DNA from: CALXOD01 sp964402715
GTDB lineage: Bacteria; Verrucomicrobiota; Lentisphaeria; Victivallales; Victivallaceae
NCBI GenBank assembly: GCA_964402715.1
Contig: CAYODJ010000026.1
Location: 1 to 30,203, forward strand
Length of the DNA: 30,203 nt
Direction of reading: 5' to 3'
Shown here: positions 7,079 to 16,029 of the stretch, piece after piece
Layout: each line of letters begins with the position of its first letter
Numbering within the stretch: the first letter of the stretch is position 1
Position numbers and translations under genes: made by a program
The notes under the pieces: generated by a model
Told to the model about the DNA's origin: nothing
The model's database searches: none
Seen by the model: only the letters and a program-made list of their open reading frames with translations

Positions 7079-8761
7079 CTACACTTTCAGAACGCCGCCG
7101 CTGTCGGCGCTTGTGGCCAAAGCGGCATATTTGGCCAGAACACCGGTGCGTATTTTCGGCTCGCGCATTTTCCACGTTCGTCTGCGTTCGGCGATTATGT
7201 CATCCGCCACATCGAGCCGGATGCTCCGGTTGGGGATGTCGATCTCTATTATGTCTCCCTGCTCCACCAATCCGATCAGACCTCCCGCCGCAGCTTCCGG
7301 ACTGACATGTCCGATACACGCGCCGCGTGTGCCTCCGGAAAAACGACCGTCCGTCACCAGCGCGACACTTTCGCCTAGCCCCCGCCCCATGATATAGCTG
7401 GTGGGAGCAAGCATCTCCTGCATGCCTGGTCCGCCTTTCGGTCCCTCATACCGAATAACCACCACGTCGCCCGCTTTCACCCTGCCGGCGAGAATACCCT
7501 CTCCCGCCTCTTCCTCGCTGTCGAATATCACCGCAGGTCCCTTGTGCACAAGCATTGCGGGCGCGACGCCGGCTACCTTGACCACACAGCCCTTTTCCGC
7601 AAGATTTCCGAAGAGAATCGCCAGTCCGCCTTTCTCTCCATACGGATTCGACAGAGGACGCACTACGGTGCCGTCCGGATCGGGCGCCGCGGCAAATTCT
7701 TCCTTCAACGTTTTTCCGGAAACCGTCGCGGCGTTGCCATCCAACAGACCGGGAATTTTGCTGATTTCTTTCATAATCGCCATGACACCGCCGACACGAT
7801 CGCAGTCTTCCACTATATGAAATTTGGCCGACGGCGCAAGTTTGCAGATGTTGGGTGTCCTGGCGGATATCTCGTCCAGATGGCGCAGATCAATTCTGAC
7901 GCCGGCTTCGTTGGCGATGGCCAGGGTATGCAGTATCGTATTGGTCGATCCCCCCATCGCCATGTCCAAAACCAGCGCATTCCTGAAAGCGGTCGGGGTG
8001 GCGAAAGATCTTGCCGTCGGAGGATTTTCCATGTGGGCAAGCTCCACGGCGCGTACGGCGGAACGCCTCCAGAACTCCTCCCTCTCCGGCGAGTCCGCAG
8101 CGATGGTTCCGTTGCCCGGCAGCGCGATGCCCAGAGCCTCACATAAGCAGTTCATGCTGTTAGCAGTGAACATGCCCGAGCAGGATCCCGGGCCGGGACA
8201 TGCCGTGCATTCCAGCTCCTCGAGATCACGATCGCTTATTTTGCCGACGCGATTCGCCGCAACCCCCTCGAAAATGGATATGAGATCGGTTCCGTGACCG
8301 TCTTCGCCCTGCGGCTTTCCCGCCCGCATCGGACCGCCCGACGCGAAAATGGTGGGGATATCCAATCGCATCGCCCCCATCAGCATGCCTGGCACCACCT
8401 TGTCGCAGTTGGGAATGCAGATCATGGCGTCGAACGGATGGGCGGTGCCCATGGTTTCAACGCTGTCGGCGATGATTTCGCGACTGGCCAGGGAATACTT
8501 CATGCCTTTGTGACCCATCGCGATACCGTCGCAGACGGCAATGGTATTGAACTCATAGGGCACGCCGCCGGCCTCACGGATGGCGTCGCAGATGATTTTC
8601 CCGACGCGCTGCAGATGGCAATGCCCGGGGGCAATGTTGGTGTAGGAGTTGCAGACGCCGATGAACGGTCTGCCGATTTCTTCGCTCTTGATGCCGGTGG
8701 CGCGCATCAAACCGCGATGCGGCGCACGCTCCGGACCGGATTTCATGATGTCGCTTCTCAT
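7079..8761 (-). CDS. ilvD: Dihydroxy-acid dehydratase
   Basis: The 560-residue enzyme dehydrates 2,3-dihydroxy-isovalerate and 2,3-dihydroxy-3-methylvalerate to the keto acids that precede valine, isoleucine, leucine and pantothenate. Length and motifs fit the IlvD/Edd family: cluster-ligand cysteines at C48 (PGHCHL), C119 (PNCDK) and C194 (in CPGPGSCSGMFTAN), with K121 at the position of the Mg-binding carbamylated lysine. The N-terminus MRSD...KxGPERAPHR is the usual one, supporting the start at 8761 even though its AAGGAG site is about 13 bases away. The other branched-chain genes (ilvB, ilvC, ilvE) are not adjacent. It is divergent from ffh and has its own promoter; no leader peptide or attenuator was seen in its short leader. 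Confidence 0.96.
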   Translation of the reverse strand: MRSDIMKSGPERAPHRGLMRATGIKSEEIGRPFIGVCNSYTNIAPGHCHLQRVGKIICDAIREAGGVPYEFNTIAVCDGIAMGHKGMKYSLASREIIADSVETMGTAHPFDAMICIPNCDKVVPGMLMGAMRLDIPTIFASGGPMRAGKPQGEDGHGTDLISIFEGVAANRVGKISDRDLEELECTACPGPGSCSGMFTANSMNCLCEALGIALPGNGTIAADSPEREEFWRRSAVRAVELAHMENPPTARSFATPTAFRNALVLDMAMGGSTNTILHTLAIANEAGVRIDLRHLDEISARTPNICKLAPSAKFHIVEDCDRVGGVMAIMKEISKIPGLLDGNAATVSGKTLKEEFAAAPDPDGTVVRPLSNPYGEKGGLAILFGNLAEKGCVVKVAGVAPAMLVHKGPAVIFDSEEEAGEGILAGRVKAGDVVVIRYEGPKGGPGMQEMLAPTSYIMGRGLGESVALVTDGRFSGGTRGACIGHVSPEAAAGGLIGLVEQGDIIEIDIPNRSIRLDVADDIIAERRRTWKMREPKIRTGVLAKYAALATSADSGGVLKV

Positions 8762-8823
8762 TCTATGTCCCGGACTCCTTCCAAAGGTTTTCTCGTTTCT
8801 GTCAATCCTCCGCCTCCGGCTAT

Positions 8824-8852
8824 AATCTATCTGTCCGACATGCCGAAAGCAA
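8824..8852 (-). promoter_or_regulatory. Likely promoter for ilvD
   Basis: On the minus strand TTGCTT (8847-8852) and TAGATT (8824-8829) are 17 bases apart. The leader would be about 55 bases. Matches are moderate, but the position in the ilvD/ffh divergent region is right. Confidence 0.4.
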
Positions 8853-8880
8853 CCACCGCCTGAATAAAAAAGCGGCAGAC

Positions 8881-8908
8881 TTGAAGTATCGTGAGCCGGA
8901 GATATATT
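8881..8908 (+). promoter_or_regulatory. Promoter for the ffh-mla operon
   Basis: TTGAAG (8881-8886) and TATATT (8903-8908) are separated by 16 bases. The predicted start near 8915 lies about 36 bases before the ffh ATG at 8951. It is the only convincing plus-strand promoter upstream of the five-gene block. Confidence 0.5.
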
Positions 8909-8950
8909 AGTGCGGGAGCATGCGGGTTACATCGAATACCGGGAATCATC

Positions 8951-10408
8951 ATGTTTGAATCACTGAGCGATAAGCTGCACGACGTCTTCCGACGGCTGCG
9001 CGGTCAGAGCACATTGACGCAGGACAACATCGCCGACGCCATGCGGGAGATCCGGCTGGCGCTGCTGGACGCCGATGTCAATCTGCGGATCGTGGACGAG
9101 TTCGTCGGCGCGGTGCAGTCCGACTGCATGGGACAGAATGTCATCCGCAGCGTCACGCCTGGACAACAGGTGGTGAAGATTGTCAATGACGAATTGATAA
9201 AGCTGCTCGGCGGAGATGCGGCGGAGTTGAATTTCTCCAGAAAACCGACGGTCATCATGCTCGTAGGTCTGCATGGCAGCGGCAAGACCACCACCGCCGG
9301 CAAAATGGCCCGATACCTGACGAAAGAGCTGCACAAGAGCGTGCTGCTGGTGGCTGGGGATGTCTACAGACCAGCGGCGATTGATCAGCTTGAGTTTCTC
9401 GGACGCGAGCTGAATGTGCCGGTGTACACGGAACGTACCAGCATCAACGTGTCGGCCATTGCCGCGGACGCTGTCGCCGAGGCGACTGCCAGGCAGACCG
9501 ACGCGGTCATAATTGATACCGCCGGACGTCTGCAAATAGACGAGACAATGATACAGGAGCTGGTGCGGATACGACAGGCGGTGCAGGCGGATGAAGTATT
9601 GCTCGTGGCCGACGCGGCTCTGGGGCAAGAGGCGGTTTCGGTAGCTGAACATTTCCATGAGGCGCTGTCTCTTTCCGGTTTCATCCTTACCAAGCTGGAT
9701 GGAGACGCGCGCGGCGGCGCCGCGCTGTCAATCAGAAAAGTTACCGGGTGCCCTGTCAAGTTTGTCGGCACCGGGGAGAAGCTGGATGCGTTGGAGGTCT
9801 TCCATCCCGACCGTATGGCGAGCCGCATCCTCGGCATGGGAGACGTGGTTTCCCTGGTGGAGAAAGCCGCTGCGGCCATCGATGAGGAAGAAGCGCAGGC
9901 GCTGAAGGAAAAACTGCGCAAATCTCAGTTTGACTTCAATGATTTTTTAATTCAACTCCGGCAGCTGTCGCGTCTCGGAGGACTGGAGTCAATTTTGAAA
10001 TTTTTCCCGGGGGGGCGCAAGATCAGCGATGCTCTCAGCAGCGTCGACAAGAAACATTTTGTCCACATGGAAGCGATCGTCCTGTCTATGACCGCCGAGG
10101 AGCGCGCCAATCCGGATCTCCTGGACTTTTCCAGGAAAAAACGTATCGCCCGCGGCAGCGGTGTCCCCGTGGATCAGGTGAGCGCCCTGGTGAAGCAGTT
10201 CGACGCCATGCGCAATATGATGAAACGCAATGGGGTCCTGGGCCGCATGATCTCCGGAGGGCAGCTGCCTGACGCGTCTTCCTCTCATTCGCTCGGCTCG
10301 TGGTTGAATGCGCCGCCGCCGCTCAGCCGCAAGGAACAGGATCGGAGGAAGCGCCTGGCGAAGCTTCAGAAGAAAGAGCGTCGGAAGCAACGTCGCAGGA
10401 AACGCTGA
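8951..10408 (+). CDS. ffh: Signal recognition particle protein Ffh (SRP54 GTPase)
   Basis: The 485-residue protein binds signal sequences emerging from the ribosome and, with SRP RNA, delivers the complex to FtsY at the membrane. Order: N domain 1-95; G domain with GLHGSGKTT at 106-114, DTAGR at 189-193, TKLD at 247-250 and GTGEK at 273-277; then the methionine-rich M domain from about 320 including the RNA-binding RGSGVP segment near 399. The C-terminal tail is strongly basic (about 25 residues rich in Lys and Arg). The ATG 8951 start gives the usual MFESLSDKL beginning; an upstream in-frame start overlaps the promoter. Its RNA partner is encoded at 5848-5949, 3 kb away on the other strand. 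It heads the operon leading into mlaEFD; the unknown gene follows after 22 bases. Confidence 0.97.
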   Translation: MFESLSDKLHDVFRRLRGQSTLTQDNIADAMREIRLALLDADVNLRIVDEFVGAVQSDCMGQNVIRSVTPGQQVVKIVNDELIKLLGGDAAELNFSRKPTVIMLVGLHGSGKTTTAGKMARYLTKELHKSVLLVAGDVYRPAAIDQLEFLGRELNVPVYTERTSINVSAIAADAVAEATARQTDAVIIDTAGRLQIDETMIQELVRIRQAVQADEVLLVADAALGQEAVSVAEHFHEALSLSGFILTKLDGDARGGAALSIRKVTGCPVKFVGTGEKLDALEVFHPDRMASRILGMGDVVSLVEKAAAAIDEEEAQALKEKLRKSQFDFNDFLIQLRQLSRLGGLESILKFFPGGRKISDALSSVDKKHFVHMEAIVLSMTAEERANPDLLDFSRKKRIARGSGVPVDQVSALVKQFDAMRNMMKRNGVLGRMISGGQLPDASSSHSLGSWLNAPPPLSRKEQDRRKRLAKLQKKERRKQRRRKR

Positions 10409-10430
10409 CCTCACAAAGAAAAGCCAGGGT

Positions 10431-11234
10431 ATGCTCAGTCTGTTGATTGCCTTAATATTCGGAACGGCGACGGCGGCGGCTGTCTCCCGCCTCCTCGGCT
10501 GGTCGTGGGGGATACTCTGCGGTTGCATCGCGCTGATGTTGGCGCAGCTGCTCACAGGCCTCATCATCCGTCGGCGTCTGAAACATATCACCACAGACAT
10601 TCAAAAAATCATGGAGGCGGCGCAGACGAAGATCTCCCGGAAAGTTCAGAAGTTGCAACAGCACCCCATCGGAAACGTCAAGCTTGCGCAGCAGCAGCTG
10701 GAGAAGGAACAGTATGCCGCAGTCATGGATGCGCTCTCCGTCACGGAGGCGGCGCGGCCCTACTACAAGTGGAATTTCATGCTGAAGAAGCAGATAAGCA
10801 CAATGCAGATGCTGCTTTACTATCAGATTCGGAATTTTGCCGAGGTGGATCGCCTGATGCCGCATTGTATTCTTCTTGACGCCAGATCCGTGGCGTTCAA
10901 ACTGGCGCGGATGTACAGAAACAATGCGGATGCTTCCGACATGAAGCGCTTTTTCCGCAGGAAATCGCGTCGATTCAAGGGTGACGACTGCGCATTGCTA
11001 TGGAGTCTCTACGCATATATTCAGGTTCGGCGCGGAGATATCGCCGGGGCGCTGAGCACTCTTGTGGAAGCAAAGAAATACACCGACAATCCGGTGGTGC
11101 TGGAGAACTGGGAGCGTCTGGCAAACGGCAAGGTTAAACATTTTTCCAATGCCGGGCTCGGTGATCTTTGGTATTCCCTGTATCTGGAGGAACCCAAGAT
11201 CAAGGTGCAGCGGATACAACAGCGCCCCTTTTAA
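10431..11234 (+). CDS. Membrane-anchored protein of unknown function
   Basis: I do not recognise this 267-residue protein. Residues 1-46 contain two closely spaced hydrophobic segments (about 2-19 and 24-46), followed by a basic stop-transfer RRRLK at 47-51. Residues 55-100 are Gln- and Lys-rich and probably helical or coiled coil. Residues about 100-235 read as repeated amphipathic helices, with AYIQVRRGDIAGALSTLVEA at 195-214 resembling a TPR unit. The start at 10431 is chosen because the longer frame lies inside ffh. It sits between ffh and mlaE in the same direction, so a role tied to membrane or envelope assembly is possible but unproven. The soluble part should face the cytoplasm if the two helices form a hairpin. 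Confidence 0.75.
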   Translation: MLSLLIALIFGTATAAAVSRLLGWSWGILCGCIALMLAQLLTGLIIRRRLKHITTDIQKIMEAAQTKISRKVQKLQQHPIGNVKLAQQQLEKEQYAAVMDALSVTEAARPYYKWNFMLKKQISTMQMLLYYQIRNFAEVDRLMPHCILLDARSVAFKLARMYRNNADASDMKRFFRRKSRRFKGDDCALLWSLYAYIQVRRGDIAGALSTLVEAKKYTDNPVVLENWERLANGKVKHFSNAGLGDLWYSLYLEEPKIKVQRIQQRPF

Positions 11235-11325
11235 AGCTGACCACGGATCAACGCCGCCGACATGGTTCCTAACATCCCCCAAAAGCGTGCCGCCATTCAC
11301 AAAAACAAATCGCAAGACGGAAATC

Positions 11326-12111
11326 GTGCAGGAACTGTTGCAGACATTACGACTGAAGATCCGTTGCGGGTGTCGTCTTATCGAATTCATCGGCGCCGTG
11401 GGCATCGAATCATGGCATGAACTGTGCCATATGAAAAAATTTCGCTGGCGCGAATATTGGTATTATTTGGATCTCTGCGGCCGTCAGTCCTTGCCCATCG
11501 TGCTGCTGATCTGCGGACTGATGGGAATGATCCTCGGACTTCAGTCCGGCATGCAGATGCGCAAATTCGGAACCGAACTCTACACCGCCGACCTGGTCGG
11601 CTTTTCTCTGCTTAAGGAGCTGGGACCGCTGATGGTGGCGATGATTGCCACAGGTCGTGCCGGATCCGCGTTCGCGGCTGAAATTGGCACGATGAAAGTT
11701 AACGAGGAGATCAACGCGCTCGTCACCATGGGCGTGAGGCCTGAACGTTTTCTAGTGATTCCCAAATTGGCGGCAATGTTCCTGGCGCTGCCGCTGCTCA
11801 CCGTGTTCGGAGACGCAATTGGCCTGCTCGGGGGAATGGCTATAGGCGTGGCATGGCTGGGCATTCCCGCCGCCGCGTACTGGCATCGAACGCTGGAGGT
11901 GCTCACCCCGATGACTTTTGTGCTGGGAGTTGCGAAAAGTCTGGCTTTCGCCCTGTTGATCACGTTCGCAGGCTGCTGGCGCGGATTTGAATCCGACGCC
12001 GACGCCCAGGGAGTCGGGCGCGGTGCCACAGGAGCCGTGGTTGACTCAATTCTGCTGATCGTTGTCGCGGACGTTGTGCTTACCATGTTTTACTCCACTT
12101 TAGGATATTGA
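11326..12111 (+). CDS. mlaE: MlaE-type lipid ABC transporter permease
   Basis: The 261-residue permease belongs to the MlaE/Ttg2B family, which moves phospholipids between the inner and outer membrane. The hallmark segment ELGPLMVAMIATGRAGSAFA is at 98-117, followed by AAEIGTMKVNEEINAL at 117-132. Hydrophobic helices lie at about 56-74, 148-175, 196-220 and 239-259. The GTG at 11326 is chosen because family members have about 40 residues before the first strong helix and because the length then matches (about 260); the first ATG in frame would remove the conserved amphipathic N-terminus. The ribosome site is weak (GACGGA). The preceding 91 bases hold no gene. mlaF follows 8 bases downstream. 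Confidence 0.88.
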   Translation: MQELLQTLRLKIRCGCRLIEFIGAVGIESWHELCHMKKFRWREYWYYLDLCGRQSLPIVLLICGLMGMILGLQSGMQMRKFGTELYTADLVGFSLLKELGPLMVAMIATGRAGSAFAAEIGTMKVNEEINALVTMGVRPERFLVIPKLAAMFLALPLLTVFGDAIGLLGGMAIGVAWLGIPAAAYWHRTLEVLTPMTFVLGVAKSLAFALLITFAGCWRGFESDADAQGVGRGATGAVVDSILLIVVADVVLTMFYSTLGY

Positions 12112-12119
12112 GCTGACAT

Positions 12120-12878
12120 ATGAGTCTCGGTACAATCATCGAAGCGGAGAACCTGACCATCGGATACGGCGACAATGTGCTGCTGCGGAATCTTAATTTT
12201 ACGGTGACGCGCGGCGAGATATTCTGCATCATGGGCGGTTCGGGATGCGGGAAAAGCACACTGCTCAAACATCTGACGGGGCTCTATCAGCCGATGTGCG
12301 GAGACATACGGCTGTTCGGCGTCAGTATTGTACATGCCTATGAAAAAACACGCCGTGACCTGATGCGCCGTTTTGGAGTCGCATATCAGGGCGGAGCGCT
12401 GTTCGGCTCCATGACATTGTCTGACAATGTGGCACTGCCGTTGGGAGAATACACCGACAAGTCCCCCGGGGAAATCGCTGCGGTGGTGCGGGAGAAATTG
12501 CGACAAATGGGACTGGAGAACTACGGAGACTACATGCCGGCGGCGCTTTCGGGAGGAATGCGCAAAAGGGCCGGTCTGGCCAGAGCCATGGCGCTGGATC
12601 CGAGTTTGCTGTTCTTCGACGAGCCGTCCGCAGGCCTGGATCCGCTCACCTCCGCAGAACTTGATCGGCTGATTTTGCGGTTGCGCAGTGAGTTCGGGAC
12701 AACCATCGTGGTGGTCACGCACGAACTGGACAGCGTCTTCACCATTGCCGATCGCGTGATTATGCTGGACATGCAGACCAAGAGTATGGTCGCGGAGGGA
12801 ACGCCGACCCAGCTCAGGGATAACTGCCCGAACACCTGGGTCCGGGATTTCCTAAGCCGCGGCGGCTGTAAACCGTGA
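12120..12878 (+). CDS. mlaF: MlaF-type lipid ABC transporter ATPase
   Basis: The 252-residue ATPase powers the MlaE permease. All ABC motifs are intact: Walker A GGSGCGKST at 39-47, Q-loop Q90, signature LSGGMRKR at 143-150 (the M after SGG is usual for MlaF), Walker B LLFFDEP at 163-169 and the switch histidine H201. The C-terminus is longer than the bare ATPase core, as in E. coli MlaF, where this part binds a neighbouring subunit and MlaB. The ATG is 8 bases after mlaE with only a weak ribosome site, so translation is probably coupled. mlaB and mlaC homologues are not present in this window. Confidence 0.93.
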   Translation: MSLGTIIEAENLTIGYGDNVLLRNLNFTVTRGEIFCIMGGSGCGKSTLLKHLTGLYQPMCGDIRLFGVSIVHAYEKTRRDLMRRFGVAYQGGALFGSMTLSDNVALPLGEYTDKSPGEIAAVVREKLRQMGLENYGDYMPAALSGGMRKRAGLARAMALDPSLLFFDEPSAGLDPLTSAELDRLILRLRSEFGTTIVVVTHELDSVFTIADRVIMLDMQTKSMVAEGTPTQLRDNCPNTWVRDFLSRGGCKP

Positions 12879-12946
12879 GTACAGACCGACGACCCTTATA
12901 CAGAAAAAATCAGTGGAGCAAGCCAGTACAACCAAGGCGGAATATC

Positions 12947-13945
12947 ATGAGTGGAATCAGCAAACTACGGGTTGGAATGTTCATTGTCGGAGCAACAGCG
13001 CTTTTGATAGCCATGCTGTTCTTCCTCGGAATGTCCGATTTGTTCGTCCACAAGGCGCATCTGGCGACACTTTTTAGTGAATCGGTTCAGGGATTGACAG
13101 TCGGCTCGGCTGTCAAGTACAAAGGCGTGTCCGTGGGCACGGTCGACGACATCATCATTCAGGTCGACGACAAGCGGATTCGCGTGAATATGAGCGTCGA
13201 ACTGAGCAATTTTCGGAAGTCGCAACCGTCCGGACTGCTTTTCCGCAACCAATCGGAATTTGATCAGTTTCTCAAGAAAGAGATGCGTGAGGGATTGCGC
13301 TGCAGATTGGAATATGCCGGCATCACCGGACTCAGGTACGTCGACTTAGATTACTATTCGTCGCCGGCCTCGCAGGAGGAGACGACGGGGCTCAACGACT
13401 CGTCCGTATTGTTTATCCCCTCAAGTCCTTCGGCGTTCAAAGACGTCGCAAAGTCACTCAACACCTCTCTGGAACGGATTTCCAAGATTCGTTTCGAGGA
13501 GATTTCCGACAATTTAGTCAACAGCCTGTCCGACATCAATCGGATATTGGCTGCACCTGAAATCAGGGATACGCTTCAACATCTGAACAGCATGTCCGTC
13601 AACATGGATCGCACAACCGCCTCCATCAACCGCGTCATCACCGAGGAACGCCTGCAGATGATAGCGGACAAAACGGAACATTCCCTGCAGTCTATCGGTG
13701 CGCTGTCCGACCAGATATCCTCAAACGCCGAACGGATTGATTTGCCCGCCTGCGCAGAGGCTTTCCGCAGCGCCGCCGCCGAAATACGCGAGGCGGCCGA
13801 TATGATTGTCTCCAGGAAGCAGGATCTGACCGCAACCATGGACAAGCTCAATCGCACGCTGGATCTGCTGCAGGAACTCACAGACACATTGATTCAGGAT
13901 CCCGGTTCCATAATACGCGGCAGGAGAAGCCCGGATCGGGAATAG
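12947..13945 (+). CDS. mlaD: MlaD/MCE-domain lipid transport protein
   Basis: The 332-residue protein is the periplasmic substrate-binding ring component of the Mla system. The start at ATG 12947 follows AAGGCGG with about 7-base spacing and begins just before a single transmembrane anchor (about 8-29); an earlier GTG overlapping the mlaF stop has no good site. The MCE domain spans about 36-140, with the typical SVQGLTVGSAVKYKGVSVG run at 46-64 and the ITGLRYVDLDY strand at 126-136. It contains an inserted polar stretch (about 90-118) compared with E. coli MlaD, and the C-terminal 165-332 are predicted helical, like the tunnel-forming tails of longer MCE proteins. It is last in the operon; no clear terminator follows in 13946-14057. 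Confidence 0.88.
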   Translation: MSGISKLRVGMFIVGATALLIAMLFFLGMSDLFVHKAHLATLFSESVQGLTVGSAVKYKGVSVGTVDDIIIQVDDKRIRVNMSVELSNFRKSQPSGLLFRNQSEFDQFLKKEMREGLRCRLEYAGITGLRYVDLDYYSSPASQEETTGLNDSSVLFIPSSPSAFKDVAKSLNTSLERISKIRFEEISDNLVNSLSDINRILAAPEIRDTLQHLNSMSVNMDRTTASINRVITEERLQMIADKTEHSLQSIGALSDQISSNAERIDLPACAEAFRSAAAEIREAADMIVSRKQDLTATMDKLNRTLDLLQELTDTLIQDPGSIIRGRRSPDRE

Positions 13946-14057
13946 CGTCAGCGGCGGATGCGTTCTCAACAATCGGACCCGGCGACACGCATGCGGAAAC
14001 GGGCCGATGCCGGACATCACCTGATCCCTGCGGCGATTTGAAATCCAGCCGGTTCGG

Positions 14058-15887
14058 TCAGCGCGAAAGAACTCTGGCAGCCCTGGCGTTTCCGGCTGCG
14101 GCCGCAATGCGGGGCGAGGCGTTGCATGCGAGATAATACAGGAATCCGGCGCTGAACGCGTCTCCCGCTCCGACTGTTCTCGCGGGTGTCCGCACAGGAA
14201 TCGCGTCGTAATGGAAAAACTCCTCCCGCGTCCAGACATCGACACCGTCAGCTCCGCGTGTTATCGCCATTGCGCTCAATCCGTACAGGTCGGCGCATGC
14301 CTGGCAGAACGACTCGGTCTCCGCCGGCAAATGCAGCAACGACGATACTGTTCTGGCCTCACCGCCGCTTAATTTCACCCAGTCGGCGATCTGCAGCGAG
14401 TGGCGGATGATCTCTTTGTCAAAAAACGGCGCACGCAAATTCAGATCGCAGAAAAACCGGGCTCCCGGATACAGCGCCCGCAGCGCCGAAAGCGCCGCGG
14501 CAGATTCCGCAGATCTCTGCGCCAGCGTTCCAAAGCAGACGATGTCCGCCGCAAAGTTCCCTTTTGACTCCGGAGGTTGAATATGATCCGCCGCGCTGTC
14601 CCCGGTGAACTGAAAAGCGTTGTCGCCATCCGGGCCTTTTCCGACCTGTGCAATCATGGTGGGGTGATTGTTCCGCTGGATGCCGTCCGTAATGAGGCCT
14701 TTTGCACCCAATCGGGCCAGCAAGTCATCCCCTTCCGCATCATTGCCGATCGCGCCCAGCAGACGGACATCCGCACCCAAATCAAGCAATTCTGCCGCCA
14801 GGTTGACCGGCGCACCGCCAAGCCGATCTCCGTCCGTATAGCGATCTATCAGGATTTCCCCGAAACAAATGATTCTGGGACGTTGCATATGGAGCGGATG
14901 TACGATATAGCGTTCTCCCTCGTTAACAAATACTTCCAAGGAAAAAACGTCCTCGACAATCAGCAGTTTCTCCGCCGGAGGCAGGGAAAATCCATGCAGC
15001 CGCAACATCTTCCCTTCCGGTCGCACCTCAAAGGCGCAGGGAGGAACGACCGCCGGTCTCACGCGCAACGCGTCCTCTTGCCAGGACAGCTCCACCGGCA
15101 ATGTCATCTGCTGGTTGAATGGCAGCCCTTGGAAGCCGTCCCGATCACGCAACCAGAAGATCATGATTCTCCGTTCGCTGTTGCTGAAACTCTGTCCGGC
15201 ATAGGCTTCTCCTTCAAAGATGGACGAGGGGATCGATTCGGGATGGAATTCCCGTCCATCAAACCTGCCTGTCGAGTAGCGTCCATCCGCTCCGAACAGC
15301 AACCAGTGCCCGTCCAGTTCAAACAATTCCGGACACTCGAAAAAACCATGAATTTTACTGCAGAATTCCCACTCTTTCAGATCGGCGGATCGATAGAAAG
15401 CCACGTAGTTGAAGTTCTCATAAACGGCCAGGACATAATGGCCGGTTTCACGGTGATACAGAATACGTGGGTCTCTGCCGCTGTGGCGTATGATCGGGTT
15501 CTTGTCATACTCCCGGAAAGTCAGTCCGCCGTCGTTGCTGTATGCCAGACATTCACCACGCCCGGTGCTGGTGTAATAAATCAAAATTGCAGGTTGATCC
15601 CCCGTTTGAAAGCCGGCACGGTTCTCCAGATCGACCCAGGCGCTGCCGGAGAAGCACTGATCATCGGCCGAACGAGGATGAAGCACTATCGGAAGCTCAT
15701 TCCAGTGAAGCAGGTCTGTACTGACCGCATGTCCCCAGTGAATATTGCCCCATGAGGTCGACGCAGGATTATGTTGAAAGTACAGATTGTACTTTCCGTC
15801 TTTCAAAAACAATCCGTTTGGATCGTTCAGCCAACCCTGATGCGCAGTGAAATGAAAGCGCGGACGATCAAAATTTCTCGCGGCCAT
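14058..15887 (-). CDS. Bifunctional GH32 beta-fructosidase / PfkB fructokinase fusion
   Basis: This single 609-residue frame joins two enzymes of one pathway. Residues about 5-260 form the five-bladed GH32 propeller with all three catalytic signatures: WLNDPNG at 19-25 (nucleophile D22), RDP at 138-140 and EC at 184-185 (acid/base E184). A short stretch 261-333 keeps the GH32 C-terminal hallmark LEVFVNEGE, so the beta-sandwich is about half its usual length. Residues 336-609 are a complete PfkB sugar kinase: CFGEILID near 341, GGAPVNLA near 358 and the GAGDAF anion hole/base with D576. No signal peptide is seen, so it would act in the cytoplasm on imported sucrose, sucrose 6-phosphate or fructo-oligosaccharide and phosphorylate the released fructose. 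ATG 15887 is used, with AGGAG 11 bases before; the longer frame is non-coding in character. No ribosome site marks an internal kinase start. Confidence 0.9.
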   Translation of the reverse strand: MAARNFDRPRFHFTAHQGWLNDPNGLFLKDGKYNLYFQHNPASTSWGNIHWGHAVSTDLLHWNELPIVLHPRSADDQCFSGSAWVDLENRAGFQTGDQPAILIYYTSTGRGECLAYSNDGGLTFREYDKNPIIRHSGRDPRILYHRETGHYVLAVYENFNYVAFYRSADLKEWEFCSKIHGFFECPELFELDGHWLLFGADGRYSTGRFDGREFHPESIPSSIFEGEAYAGQSFSNSERRIMIFWLRDRDGFQGLPFNQQMTLPVELSWQEDALRVRPAVVPPCAFEVRPEGKMLRLHGFSLPPAEKLLIVEDVFSLEVFVNEGERYIVHPLHMQRPRIICFGEILIDRYTDGDRLGGAPVNLAAELLDLGADVRLLGAIGNDAEGDDLLARLGAKGLITDGIQRNNHPTMIAQVGKGPDGDNAFQFTGDSAADHIQPPESKGNFAADIVCFGTLAQRSAESAAALSALRALYPGARFFCDLNLRAPFFDKEIIRHSLQIADWVKLSGGEARTVSSLLHLPAETESFCQACADLYGLSAMAITRGADGVDVWTREEFFHYDAIPVRTPARTVGAGDAFSAGFLYYLACNASPRIAAAAGNARAARVLSR

Positions 15888-15937
15888 GGCATCCAATGCT
15901 CCTATACTGAAAATTAATATCCCGCTGTTCAAATATA

Positions 15938-15948
15938 CACAGTCTGTG
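15938..15948. promoter_or_regulatory. Operator-like palindrome upstream of the GH32-PfkB gene
   Basis: The perfect 11-base palindrome CACAG-T-CTGTG lies about 50 bases before the fusion gene start and downstream of the predicted transcription start. Its size suits a dimeric repressor such as a LacI- or GntR-type sugar regulator, but no regulator gene is in the window. Confidence 0.3.
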
Positions 15949-15971
15949 CACTCCTGCCGATTAACATCCGC

Positions 15972-16029
15972 TTGCAATCGCTGTTGCGGCGGTCGGTTAT
16001 ACTCTATCATACCGAAGGCAGGATTGCAA
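15972..16029. repeat. Paired TTGCAATC/GATTGCAA sites flanking the fusion gene promoter
   Basis: TTGCAATC at 15972-15979 and its inverted copy GATTGCAA at 16022-16029 have centres exactly 50 bases apart and bracket the -10 box at 16006-16011. Such spacing, close to whole helical turns, is typical of looping repressor sites. Chance occurrence cannot be excluded. Confidence 0.3.

Noticed and set aside
8762..8823. Attenuator or T-box leader for ilvD
   Set aside because: The leader is only about 55 bases and shows neither a leader peptide rich in branched-chain codons nor a terminator hairpin.
14888..14890. Internal ATG at the kinase part of the GH32-PfkB gene as a separate start
   Set aside because: There is no ribosome site in front of it, and the domains are continuous in one frame.
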